Shown here: piece by piece, positions 22,203 through 27,946 of the stretch | How the letters are laid out: the number at the start of each line of letters is the position of its first letter | How positions within the stretch are numbered: position 1 is the first letter of the stretch | Position numbers and translations under genes: made by a program | Source: a virus | IMG/VR virus record: IMGVR_UViG_3300027649_000006 | Coordinates: 1-36,117 of that record | DNA length: 36,117 bases | Strand: one strand, 5' to 3' | The notes under the pieces: model-generated | The model's input: the letters and a program-made list of their open reading frames with translations, nothing else | The model's database searches: none | Told to the model about the DNA's origin: nothing

Positions 22203-22890
22203 GGTCGAAATGTTTCTCGATTAAGTGATAATGTTTCGAATAGACGTGAAGCGAACCGACGTTCCAATAGATATTACCCAATTCAACTCGATCGGATTCC
22301 AACACCAGAGAATTGTAATCATCCATCAAATAATTTAGAACGTGATAAGCCCAAGCTCGATCATTTTTATATCCATAGACCAGATCATTGCTCCTCATCG
22401 AAACAGATGCATGCATTTTTCCATCTCGAATTAAATATTGAACGGCATTGGTGCACATGAAATCTGACATGCCATCGCGGCAGAAATCGGTTTGCATCTG
22501 CGGACGAGTGTAGATCATGCTCGCTCTTCGAGTATTTCTATCATTTAAAAGCGCTTCAAGGCAATGATTATACTGATATCCGTTCGACTCTGACCATACA
22601 CACCAGCCATAATTCGAATTGATTAGCCCATCTTTCGAAGCAACATCTTTCCAGATTTTCGGAACTGTTCCCGGAATATCGTTGATAGACAGAGATTGCG
22701 ATTTATACCATGCAATCTCGCGATCGATGTAGTTCATATCCGGATCGCCAAAGATAGAATTCTCATCGGCAATAAATGAAGCATTGATAATTTCCAGAAC
22801 TGTTCCACCACCCTTATCATCGATCGAATTACCATACCGCAAAAGTTTTAAAAACTGATGCCGAATGTCATTTACAGTATTCATATTCAA
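22183..22890 (-). CDS. Thymidylate-synthase-family enzyme, probable deoxynucleotide hydroxymethylase
   Basis: A 235-residue protein with the TS fold signature: NSNYGWCVW (91-99), MSDFMCTNAVQYLIRDGKMH with nucleophile Cys146, RSNDLVYGYKNDRAW (166-180) and GSLHVYSKHYHL. These match the dUMP/dCMP binding and catalytic residues of TS and of T4 dCMP hydroxymethylase. Aligning RSxDxxxGxxxN of TS without gaps places Asp177 where TS has the pyrimidine-sensing Asn; Asp there is the hallmark of dCMP specificity in T4 gp42. It would therefore make hydroxymethyl-dCMP, or possibly hydroxymethyl-dUMP. It overlaps the deaminase by 20 nt and the upstream gene by ATGA. Confidence 0.82.
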   Translation of the reverse strand: MNMNTVNDIRHQFLKLLRYGNSIDDKGGGTVLEIINASFIADENSIFGDPDMNYIDREIAWYKSQSLSINDIPGTVPKIWKDVASKDGLINSNYGWCVWSESNGYQYNHCLEALLNDRNTRRASMIYTRPQMQTDFCRDGMSDFMCTNAVQYLIRDGKMHASVSMRSNDLVYGYKNDRAWAYHVLNYLMDDYNSLVLESDRVELGNIYWNVGSLHVYSKHYHLIEKHFDHEHTAG

Positions 22891-23312
22891 TGATTGGCGC
22901 CACGCTTTGGACGATTGAGGAAGTCATGATTTGGATTCTGACCATCCATCTTTTTACGGCACCATGCAACAATAAAAGAATAGTAGTTAATGGCGTCCTT
23001 TGCCGAATCTTCAATCGATTCAAAATTTGGCTTATACTCGGGATCGTGGACCATCGCGGCGATGACAGATTCCATTCGAAGCTTCTTGGCATGAATCAGG
23101 TCCATGATAGTTCCAACGCCATTTGGATAATAGTCGGCTTGTTTAATTTTCGAATGATCATTTTGATAATCGATAGATTTGCGTTGCTGTAATGCAATGC
23201 ATTCGCCGAGAACTTTAACCGATTCAGATTCTTCATTTACCGAGCCTCGAGGCTTTGCAAATTTAGCCAGTATTTTAGATTCTATTGAGATGCCAGGCAG
23301 TTTATATTTCAT
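22887..23312 (-). CDS. MazG/Nmad1-like (DUF1599-type) protein
   Basis: A 141-residue protein. CIALQQRKSIDYQND, then GTIMDLIHAKKLRMESVIAA and ESIEDSAKDAINYYSFIVAW follow the helical pattern of the nucleotide-modification-associated domain 1 / MazG-like all-alpha NTP pyrophosphohydrolase group: an Asp-Tyr site, a DLI..K helix and an EDSAKDA-type metal-binding helix. Such proteins hydrolyse canonical or modified dNTPs. As first gene of the transcript (promoter at 23322-23350) and coupled to the hydroxymethylase by ATGA, it plausibly removes an unmodified dNTP from the pool. The exact family needs a profile search. Confidence 0.62.
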   Translation of the reverse strand: MKYKLPGISIESKILAKFAKPRGSVNEESESVKVLGECIALQQRKSIDYQNDHSKIKQADYYPNGVGTIMDLIHAKKLRMESVIAAMVHDPEYKPNFESIEDSAKDAINYYSFIVAWCRKKMDGQNPNHDFLNRPKRGANH

Positions 23313-23321
23313 ATTCCATTT

Positions 23322-23350
23322 AATATACAGAAAATTGAGGCGATTGTAAA
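23322..23350 (-). promoter_or_regulatory. Sigma70-like early promoter for the modification operon
   Basis: Minus strand TTTACA (23350-23345), 17-nt spacer, TATATT (23327-23322), then 9 nt to the ATG at 23312. It heads the run of coupled genes from 23312 down to 18506. Confidence 0.7.
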
Positions 23351-23387
23351 TCCTTTAATTTCAAATTTGAGATGATGAAAAGCATGA

Positions 23388-23948
23388 TCAGAATAGCTTC
23401 AGGAATCGTTCAATCCTCCAGAGAGGAAACTTAGATCCGAATCGGCGAATCTGGCGAAAAATGAAGTCGATCGTATTATTATATGGATTCCACAAATATC
23501 GCGAGTGCCACGTCTTTCGAAACGCCAGATATGCATCGAGCTTGCGTTCCTGTTCCAGGCGAATTTTTTTAGATTCTGTGTTATCCGTCGCTTGAAATTT
23601 AGCTAGGCGGATCGATTTAACATTTCCACCGACGACTTTGGCCACAAATTCAATCCAGTAATCGAATCGATTTTCTGGCATTTCCTGAGATGAAATGAAT
23701 TCGTAGAAGTGAATATCGCCGAAAAAATCGTCCATTTCACATGTAAAATCCTTATTGAACACGTCATCGTGCCCCAATATAATTCTAAGTTTTTTATCGT
23801 TGCCAATAGAATAATGATTGAGCGCCGACGCTAGACTCTTGGTTTGATATACCCGCGAATTGAAATTTACATCTTTCAATTCCATCGGATCTTTAATTTT
23901 TGGAAATTTGACTTTAGTTTCACAGATCAGTGTATCGTACATGCCCAT
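23388..23948 (-). CDS. Hypothetical protein, MGMYDT start
   Basis: A 186-residue protein beginning MGMYDTLICETKVKFPKIKD, an opening familiar from many short phage and bacterial hypotheticals, usually followed by a Cys-rich segment that is absent here. The middle has beta-like DDFFGDIHFYEFISSQEM and a C-terminal basic helical region (FIFRQIRRFGSKFPLWRIER). No catalytic motif is recognised. It is separated from its downstream neighbour by 75 nt and from the tandem small ORFs by 54 nt. Function unknown. Confidence 0.68.
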   Translation of the reverse strand: MGMYDTLICETKVKFPKIKDPMELKDVNFNSRVYQTKSLASALNHYSIGNDKKLRIILGHDDVFNKDFTCEMDDFFGDIHFYEFISSQEMPENRFDYWIEFVAKVVGGNVKSIRLAKFQATDNTESKKIRLEQERKLDAYLAFRKTWHSRYLWNPYNNTIDFIFRQIRRFGSKFPLWRIERFLKLF

Positions 23949-24002
23949 ATTTTTTTATAGTTTAGTTGCGTGTTTGAAAAGTGTATCTACTATTATTCGC
24001 TA

Positions 24003-24110
24003 TCATCTGGCTGGCGGGATTTCGCCGGAGTCTTGATGAATTTCTTGCTTGATTTGAGGATGCTTCTTTTGTTTTTCTTCATATTTTATTCTTTGTGCTG
24101 GAATAATCAT
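24003..24110 (-). CDS. Small hypothetical protein, second copy of a tandem duplicate
   Basis: ATG 24110 overlaps the previous stop as ATGA and gives 35 residues, MIIPAQRIKYEEKQKKHPQI then KQEIHQDSGEIPPAR and two consecutive stops. It shares 26 residues (KYEEKQ to GEIPPA) exactly with the 47-aa ORF upstream because both carry the 77-bp exact repeat. The first eight residues differ and the C-terminal extension of the other copy is missing, so this may be a decaying duplicate. Highly charged; function unknown. Confidence 0.5.
   Translation of the reverse strand: MIIPAQRIKYEEKQKKHPQIKQEIHQDSGEIPPAR
24010..24086. repeat. 77-bp exact direct repeat, copy 1
   Basis: Identical to 24156-24232, offset 146 bp. 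It spans the KYEEKQ...GEIPPA coding core of the small duplicated ORFs. Perfect identity at every codon position indicates a recent event or gene conversion. Confidence 0.9.
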
Positions 24111-24250
24111 ACAGCAGTGCCCATAAATTCCAGATTGCAACTTCCGAAGCCGAATGCTGGCGGGATTTCGCCGGAGTCTTGATGAATTTCTTGCTTGATT
24201 TGAGGATGCTTCTTTTGTTTTTCTTCATATTTGCTTTTATTTGCTATCAT
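24107..24250 (-). CDS. Small hypothetical protein, first copy of a tandem duplicate
   Basis: ATG 24250 overlaps the 80-aa gene's stop as ATGA; the 47-residue frame begins MIANKSKYEEKQKKHPQIKQ and ends with a hydrophobic CNLEFMGTAV whose stop overlaps the next ATG. The chain of three ATGA junctions supports this frame over the alternative one starting MKKNKRSILK at 24228, which has no ribosome-binding signal. Charged and probably disordered. The downstream copy shares a 77-bp exact repeat. Function unknown. Confidence 0.55.
   Translation of the reverse strand: MIANKSKYEEKQKKHPQIKQEIHQDSGEIPPAFGFGSCNLEFMGTAV
24156..24232. repeat. 77-bp exact direct repeat, copy 2
   Basis: Identical to 24010-24086. 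Flanking strings (CCAGCCAG-ATGATAGC type) are also similar at the outer ends, suggesting that the original duplicated unit was about 150 bp. Confidence 0.9.
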
Positions 24251-24489
24251 GCTGGCTGGCGGCAGCACCCATCGCAACCGTGCACGGTTAGATATTCACG
24301 GCCTATTTTGATTAGATAGACCACATCATCCGGATCCGGATGACCGACACCGTGTGGACAAATGCGTTCCATGACTCCCTTGTCATCGCGCCAGTTTTGT
24401 GGCCAAGTCTTCATGTGATGGTCCGATGGATTATGAATGCAACAATGCTGACCACTACATTGCGTCTCAGAGTGTGTTTTCAATATCAT
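24247..24489 (-). CDS. Conserved Cys/His-rich phage protein (HGCDGCC type)
   Basis: An 80-residue protein: MILKTHSETQCSGQHCCIHN, PSDHHMKTWPQNWRDDKGVM, ERICPHGVGHPDPDD and a C-terminal HGCDGCCRQPA. The PSDHHMxTWPQxWR and CPHGxGHPDPDD strings are familiar from many tailed phages of Gram-negative and actinobacterial hosts, always unassigned. The Cys/His pairs suggest zinc binding. It starts 30 nt downstream of the tRNA-Thr 3' end and leads the three coupled small genes by an ATGA overlap. Confidence 0.75.
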   Translation of the reverse strand: MILKTHSETQCSGQHCCIHNPSDHHMKTWPQNWRDDKGVMERICPHGVGHPDPDDVVYLIKIGREYLTVHGCDGCCRQPA

Positions 24490-24518
24490 AATGTGTGCGG
24501 CTAAAAATTATCTTAAAG

Positions 24519-24593
24519 TGGAGCCAGTTGTCGGGATCGAACCGACGACCGACGGTTTACAAAACCGTTGCTCTACCACTGAGCTAAACTGGC
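24519..24593 (-). tRNA. tRNA-Thr (UGU), CCA encoded
   Basis: Minus strand: acceptor GCCAGTT pairs with AACTGGC; D arm GCTC...GAGC; anticodon stem ACGGT/ACCGT with loop TTTGTAA giving UGU; T arm TCGGG...CCCGA with TTCGATC loop. Discriminator U at 24522, then CCA at 24521-24519. Decodes ACA. Confidence 0.93.
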
Positions 24594-24597
24594 AAAT

Positions 24598-24671
24598 TGG
24601 AGCGAGTAGAGGGAATCGAACCCCCGTAGCCAGTTTGGAAAACTAGAGCTCTGCCATTGAGCTATACTCGC
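24598..24671 (-). tRNA. tRNA-Gly (UCC), CCA encoded
   Basis: Acceptor GCGAGTA/TACTCGC; D arm GCTC...GAGC; anticodon loop TTTCCAA (UCC); T arm GGGGG with TTCGATT loop. Discriminator U, CCA at 24600-24598. It lies 4 nt from tRNA-Thr and is likely co-processed with it. Decodes GGA. Confidence 0.93.
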
Positions 24672-24676
24672 CATGC

Positions 24677-24690
24677 TCTCGGCGCCGAGA
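24677..24690. repeat. 14-bp perfect palindrome TCTCGGCGCCGAGA
   Basis: Perfect self-complementary GC-rich sequence between the 52-aa ORF stop and the tRNA-Gly 5' end. Could fold as a short hairpin marking a tRNA processing site or act as an operator; no T tract follows, so it is not a terminator. Confidence 0.55.
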
Positions 24691-24693
24691 TAC

Positions 24694-24852
24694 TTATCTC
24701 TCCATAGGCCGCGAGGGGAGATTATATCTAAGATCGGATTTATTTAAGACATATGCGTTATTTAGAATCTTTCTTTCCCACTCAGTCAATTTGACTTTTT
24801 TAAAGGTCTCGCCAGATATTGTATCGATTAGCGTATAATTTTCAGTTTTCAT
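24694..24852 (-). CDS. Small hypothetical protein, 52 aa, between tRNA genes
   Basis: ATG at 24852 gives MKTENYTLIDTISGETFKKV then KLTEWERKILNNAYVLNKSD and stops at 24694-24696. The first half has a short beta-hairpin look and the second half a helix with LTEWERKIL, a normal soluble-protein pattern. It sits in the 192-nt gap between tRNA-Gly and tRNA-Met, 8 nt after the encoded CCA of the latter. No family recognised. Moderate support from composition and fit in the gap. Confidence 0.5.
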   Translation of the reverse strand: MKTENYTLIDTISGETFKKVKLTEWERKILNNAYVLNKSDLRYNLPSRPMER

Positions 24853-24859
24853 TGTAAAT

Positions 24860-24934
24860 TGGTTGACTCAGTTGGACTCGAACCAACACTCGTCGCGTTA
24901 TGAGCACGCTGCTTCGCCTTTAAGCTATGAGTCA
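24860..24934 (-). tRNA. tRNA with CAU anticodon (probably elongator Met), CCA encoded
   Basis: Acceptor TGACTCA/TGAGTCA; D arm GCTT...AAGC; anticodon loop CTCATAA (CAU) on an imperfect stem; T arm GTTGG...CCAAC with TTCGAGT loop. Discriminator A and CCA at 24862-24860. The first base pair is normal, so it is not an initiator. The 5' end overlaps the last 10 nt of the GMD gene, including its stop codon. Confidence 0.85.
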
Positions 24935-25920
24935 ATAATCTTGCCAGACATTTTTTCCTGAAGGGACTGGATATCCGCATCGACCATCAGACGTGCGAGG
25001 TCGGCGAATTTCGTCTTCGGCTCCCAGCCGAGCTTCTGCTTTGCCTTGCTGTAATCGCCGATGAGCAGATCTACTTCGGCTGGACGTAAATAGCGCGGAT
25101 CAATCTCGACGTATTTGTTCCAGTCGAGGCCGGCATGGCCGAAGGCGATTTCCAAAAACTCGCGGATGCTGTGCGTCTCGTTCGTGGCGATCACATAATC
25201 ATCTGGCTGCTCCTGCTGGAGCATCAGCCACATCGCCTCAACATATTCCTTCGCGTAACCCCAGTCGCGCTTGGCGTCGAGATTGCCGAGGAACAACTTG
25301 TTTTGCCGGCCGGCCTTGATGCGCGCGATGGCACGGGTGATTTTACGCGTCACAAACGTCTCGCCGCGCCGGGGCGATTCGTGGTTAAACAATATTCCGT
25401 TGCTGGCGTGCAGGCCATAGGACTCGCGGTAGTTCACCGTAATCCAGTGGGAATAAACCTTCGCGCAACCATAAGGACTGCGCGGATAAAACGGCGTTGT
25501 CTCCTTCTGCGGCACTTCCTGCACCAGACCATACATCTCACTCGATGACGCCTGATAGAAACGTGACTGGAGTCCTGTCTCGCGAATCGCCTCCAGCAGC
25601 CGCACCGTGCCGGTGCCGGTGATGTCGGCGGTGTATTCCGGACTGTCGAAACTGACGCGAACGTGGGATTGCGCGGCTAGATTGTAAATTTCCGTGGGCT
25701 TGATTAAGCTGAGTAGCCGCGCCATTGCACTGCCATCGCTCAGATCGCCGTAATGCAAAAACAGGTGCGGGTCGTTGTAAATGCCGTCGAGCCGTCCGGT
25801 GTTGAACGTGCTGGCGCGCCGGATGACGCCGTGAACTTCATAGCCTTTGCCCAGCAGAAGTTCGGCGAGATAGGAACCGTCCTGTCCGGTGATGCCGGTG
25901 ATGAATGCTTTTTTGCACAT
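24925..25920 (-). CDS. gmd: GDP-mannose 4,6-dehydratase
   Basis: A 331-residue SDR-type enzyme. [16 protein letters not shown] (8-23) is the NADP-binding loop, VIRRAST and [20 protein letters not shown] are GMD-specific, SSSEMYG (125-131) provides active-site residues, and YGCAK (Y150, K154) is the catalytic pair; [16 protein letters not shown] binds substrate. It converts GDP-mannose to GDP-4-keto-6-deoxymannose, precursor of GDP-fucose, GDP-rhamnose and related sugars. Length suits the short bacterial form. Base composition is strikingly GC-rich with GC-ending codons, unlike every neighbour, indicating recent bacterial origin. Its last codons run into the tRNA-Met gene. It may supply the fucosyltransferase-like protein at 31823-32695. 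Confidence 0.95.
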   Translation of the reverse strand: MCKKAFITGITGQDGSYLAELLLGKGYEVHGVIRRASTFNTGRLDGIYNDPHLFLHYGDLSDGSAMARLLSLIKPTEIYNLAAQSHVRVSFDSPEYTADITGTGTVRLLEAIRETGLQSRFYQASSSEMYGLVQEVPQKETTPFYPRSPYGCAKVYSHWITVNYRESYGLHASNGILFNHESPRRGETFVTRKITRAIARIKAGRQNKLFLGNLDAKRDWGYAKEYVEAMWLMLQQEQPDDYVIATNETHSIREFLEIAFGHAGLDWNKYVEIDPRYLRPAEVDLLIGDYSKAKQKLGWEPKTKFADLARLMVDADIQSLQEKMSGKIIDS

Positions 25921-26374
25921 ACTAGGTCTATTGAGTTGGCAGGATAAAATGAGGAGATTGCAGCCGGATATAAACCGGCATCTTCAGCTTAGAAAGCTGG
26001 CGTTTTTACGAAGGGTGACCTCAGTCGCGCCCGCCCCCGTCGAGACGTTTCATTCGTAATTTAAACTATGCAATCAAAGGATGGTCCCAGTGCTTATTCC
26101 ATGTCGGCGTCTTTCGATTCCGCTGGGCTCTAGTCATGAATTTTGCTGTAGCGCATCATGATCTATTACCAGCTCTCGGCATCTCGCGACCGCCTTACGG
26201 AGGCTACAGTCACTGAATCCACTGGGACCTGTCAGTCGGTCCCTCATGCGACTCAATGAGAAGCAAGGATCTTAGAGATTGCCGATCTGACAAAATTATT
26301 AAGCCGAATTGAGGTGAGCCCTTTTTAGGAGCAGGGGCATGAAGCCCCGTGTCCCTCAATCCAGCAAATCAAAA
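25921..26374. other. 454-bp region without protein-coding genes
   Basis: Lies between the GMD start and the second CAU tRNA. Contains the structured RNA candidate described above. I find no promoter of either class in it that would serve the GMD gene, which may depend on read-through from the tRNA promoter at 26459-26466. Confidence 0.6.
25950..26350 (-). ncRNA. Structured RNA candidate, tmRNA-like strings, identity unresolved
   Basis: No coding frame. Complementary pairs: 25956-25962 with 26069-26075 (7 bp), 26006-26012 with 26053-26059 (7 bp), hairpins 25985-25999 and 25963-25979, 26083-26092 with 26220-26229 (10 bp), 26146-26152 with 26203-26209 (7 bp), and 26334-26348. Minus-strand TCTCGACGGGGGCGG (about 26047-26033) and CGTAAAAACGCC (26010-25999) recall the 5' part of tmRNA. 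No canonical T-arm or ALAA-type tag was found, and the segment before the GMD gene is too short for a normal tmRNA. Could be a truncated or diverged tmRNA, an intron remnant, or an unknown phage RNA. Confidence 0.4.
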
Positions 26375-26451
26375 TGGTAGCGGGTGAGGGATTCGAACCC
26401 TCGATCTCAACGTTATGAGCATTGCGAGATGACCAACTTCTCTAACCCGCG
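26375..26451 (-). tRNA. tRNA with CAU anticodon (Met or lysidine-type Ile2), CCA encoded
   Basis: Acceptor CGCGGGT pairs with ACCCGCT except for a C-U mismatch at position 1-72; D arm GAGA...TCTC with GG in the loop; anticodon stem CAATG/CGTTG, loop CTCATAA (CAU); T arm GAGGG...CCCTC, loop TTCGAAT. Discriminator A, CCA at 26377-26375. An unpaired 1-72 resembles initiators, but the anticodon stem lacks the three GC pairs. With another CAU tRNA nearby, an Ile2 (AUA-reading) identity is plausible. Confidence 0.88.
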
Positions 26452-26458
26452 TTAAATT

Positions 26459-26466
26459 TATTTATA
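26459..26466 (-). promoter_or_regulatory. T4-type late promoter ahead of the tRNA cluster
   Basis: Perfect TATAAATAAA on the minus strand, 7 nt upstream of the tRNA 5' end and 33 nt past the stop of the preceding gene. It implies late transcription of the tRNA/RNA segment; transcription would begin almost at the tRNA 5' end. Confidence 0.6.
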
Positions 26467-26498
26467 CGTGGCAGCTTTAGATTCACCAAACATTTTTA

Positions 26499-27035
26499 CT
26501 ATGCAATCCAAGCTGGTACCTCTCGGCGTTTCCAAGAAAATAGCTGTCTCTTCTCGCCGAGGTAATACTTTCGATATGACTTTATCGAATCTCCAGACAC
26601 TTTGTATTGCTCGGGCATAGCCGGCGGTGGTTGGGTAAAGGAGCCTTCGGGTATATTATTTGGCGGGCGGCGTAGACATTCCGTCAATCTACTAGTAGCG
26701 TGAACTTTGCCACCATATCGATACGTGTATTCATCCATCAGCGAGACAAACATCTCGAATAGCCATGCATAATTAGAAGAACTATGCCGCACCCAAACAC
26801 TTGAAGGATGATTGATATGAGTAGACTTATAGAGCAGAGACTCACGACTATCGGGAATAATGTATCGAGTTTGCTTTCGACCAGTCTTACTAACTCCGAT
26901 AGACCTAACCCCGTCAAGCACTCTATGGGCAGTCGAGAGTAATTGAGCATACTCAAGAACCATCTTTACCACGTGCTTATCCACGTGCATTTGAGCACAG
27001 TCTTTTGTACCATGCTCCAGATAAAATATGTTCAT
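26499..27035 (-). CDS. Conserved phage protein (MNIFYLEH...CDKHVVKM-type family)
   Basis: The ATG at 27035 (MNIFYLEHGTKDCAQMHVDK) is preferred to a TTG three codons earlier. The 178-residue protein continues HVVKMVLEYAQLLSTAHRVL, then HINHPSSVWVRHSSSNYAWL, DEYTYRYGGKVHATSRLTEC, FTQPPPAMPEQYK and SYRKYYLGEK. I recognise this order of conserved blocks from many phages and bacteria as one uncharacterised family; the many invariant His, Asp, Trp and Tyr residues suggest an enzyme, possibly nucleic-acid-directed. It is the last gene before the tRNA cluster, with a late promoter 33 nt beyond its stop. Function not assigned. Confidence 0.75.
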   Translation of the reverse strand: MNIFYLEHGTKDCAQMHVDKHVVKMVLEYAQLLSTAHRVLDGVRSIGVSKTGRKQTRYIIPDSRESLLYKSTHINHPSSVWVRHSSSNYAWLFEMFVSLMDEYTYRYGGKVHATSRLTECLRRPPNNIPEGSFTQPPPAMPEQYKVSGDSIKSYRKYYLGEKRQLFSWKRREVPAWIA

Positions 27036-27202
27036 ATCGTTCAAAGAGAATCGCCGGACGGCAAACCAATGGTTAAATTATTTGAAATCTATTCACCTGC
27101 CCCATACTTTCTGGTATCCTTTGGGTTGTTCATGCGGAGTTTCCAGACTCATGAGCGGAACGTATTGCTGTCAGATGAATAGATTTCGAAATTTATTCTG
27201 CA

Positions 27203-27514
27203 TCACTGCGACTCACGCCGCGCGACCGCGAGCCGGCTCGCGACGTGGATGCGGACGGGCCCCAGTCGGCCAAGTCTGCGAGACGACCCCTCTCGTTCAG
27301 AGCGAATCCAGTTTCCAGTGATGTCCGAAAGTTCAATCGTGGCCTCGTTCGCTTGAGCGAGGCGATCTACAAAATTGTTTTCCAAGTCTTCCCCATCGTC
27401 CGTAAATGAATCCATTTCTTCTGCGAGGCTGGTCGCAGCCCTAATGTGCTCGACAAACTTCTTCCTCAGCCGCATAAAGTAGGCGTCAGATCGATCAGCG
27501 GTTTTCGTTTTCAT
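27203..27514 (-). CDS. Hypothetical protein, 103 aa
   Basis: The ATG at 27514 (MKTKTADRSDAYFMRLRKKF) lies 2 nt after the stop of the 115-aa gene and is preferred to a GTG or similar codon further upstream. The product is helical and acidic in the middle (SLAEEMDSFTDDGEDLENNF) and basic and Arg-rich at the C-terminus (SRRLGRLGPVRIHVASRLAV). The tail is more GC-rich and looks less protein-like, so the 3' end could be altered. No family recognised. Cotranscribed with the upstream gene. Confidence 0.58.
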   Translation of the reverse strand: MKTKTADRSDAYFMRLRKKFVEHIRAATSLAEEMDSFTDDGEDLENNFVDRLAQANEATIELSDITGNWIRSEREGSSRRLGRLGPVRIHVASRLAVARRESQ

Positions 27515-27516
27515 AA

Positions 27517-27864
27517 TCAATATTGGTACCAAGGATTCCCCATCGTCCGTTTATCCACCCGAACATCCATGACTTTGGCGCGAACCATTCGAACCGCACC
27601 GCAATGAGGAGCATATTGCCCAGTCTCCGGGCAACGATAGTGAACGCGATAGCGAATCGTCGGGTTCAGAGTTTTCAGCGCTTTCAAAATGTTGCGACCG
27701 TCGACATCATTCCTAAGCTTCATGATCGCGTTTGAGGCACCGCGGCCGCGATAGACTACATTCAACATGCCTGGGAGCGAAGAATCTTCGAAATAAGTGG
27801 CGCGATTGCTTCGATGATAGACCAGCCGACGATCTCGATTTCCATTTTCAATTTCTTGTTTCAT
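27517..27864 (-). CDS. Hypothetical basic protein, 115 aa
   Basis: Begins MKQEIENGNRDRRLVYHRSN and contains beta-like VVYRGRGASNAIMKLRNDVD, RYRVHYRCPETGQYAPHCGA and KVMDVRVDKRTMG. Strongly basic (many Arg), suggesting nucleic-acid binding, but no domain is recognised. Its 5' end, leader and promoter form a cassette repeated at 29166-29271, where the same MKQEI start leads a different short ORF. Nine nucleotides separate the -10 from the ATG. Function unknown. Confidence 0.66.
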   Translation of the reverse strand: MKQEIENGNRDRRLVYHRSNRATYFEDSSLPGMLNVVYRGRGASNAIMKLRNDVDGRNILKALKTLNPTIRYRVHYRCPETGQYAPHCGAVRMVRAKVMDVRVDKRTMGNPWYQY

Positions 27865-27946
27865 TCTGAGATAATAATACCATGAAACCTGAGAATGTAC
27901 ACAAAAAAGTGAAAGTATTTTTAGGGCTGATTATCAGGGCTTTGCG
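27849..27946 (-). repeat. Duplicated promoter cassette, copy A
   Basis: Shares a 40-bp exact block (27849-27888 with 29166-29205) covering the start codon region and -10, and a second block with GTGAAAGTATTTTT and TATCAGGGCTTTGCG. Contains a CTGATAATCAG palindrome. The distal end forms the last codons and stop of the truncated epimerase. Confidence 0.85.
27874..27901 (-). promoter_or_regulatory. Sigma70-like early promoter
   Basis: Minus strand TGTACA (27901-27896), 16-nt spacer ending TGG (extended -10 like), TATTAT (27879-27874), 9 nt from the ATG at 27864. Part of cassette copy A. Confidence 0.65.

Noticed and set aside
23970-24182. Plus-strand ORF of about 70 codons over the direct repeats
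   Set aside because: Opposite to three coupled minus-strand genes, and its content comes from the repeat sequence itself.
24157-24228. Basic peptide MKKNKRSILK... in the alternative frame of the 77-bp repeats
   Set aside because: No ribosome-binding signal, while the chosen frame is joined by three successive ATGA overlaps. It stays possible as an overprinted peptide, noted in findings.
24919-25920. Transposon or insertion-sequence origin for the gmd segment
   Set aside because: No terminal inverted repeats, target duplications or transposase were found near its edges; homologous or tRNA-associated recombination is a better guess.
25956-26075. Cloverleaf-like fold with anticodon-like TCT suggesting tRNA-Arg
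   Set aside because: The acceptor-like stem and two hairpins fit, but the T-loop is TTTATAT instead of TTCRANY and the D region has about 45 extra bases, so it is not a normal tRNA. Kept only as part of the structured RNA candidate.
27028-27321. Plus-strand ORF across the gap before the 178-aa gene
   Set aside because: Sequence is low-quality in protein terms (Arg-rich, many Cys) and opposite to neighbours; no promoter or overlap supports it.
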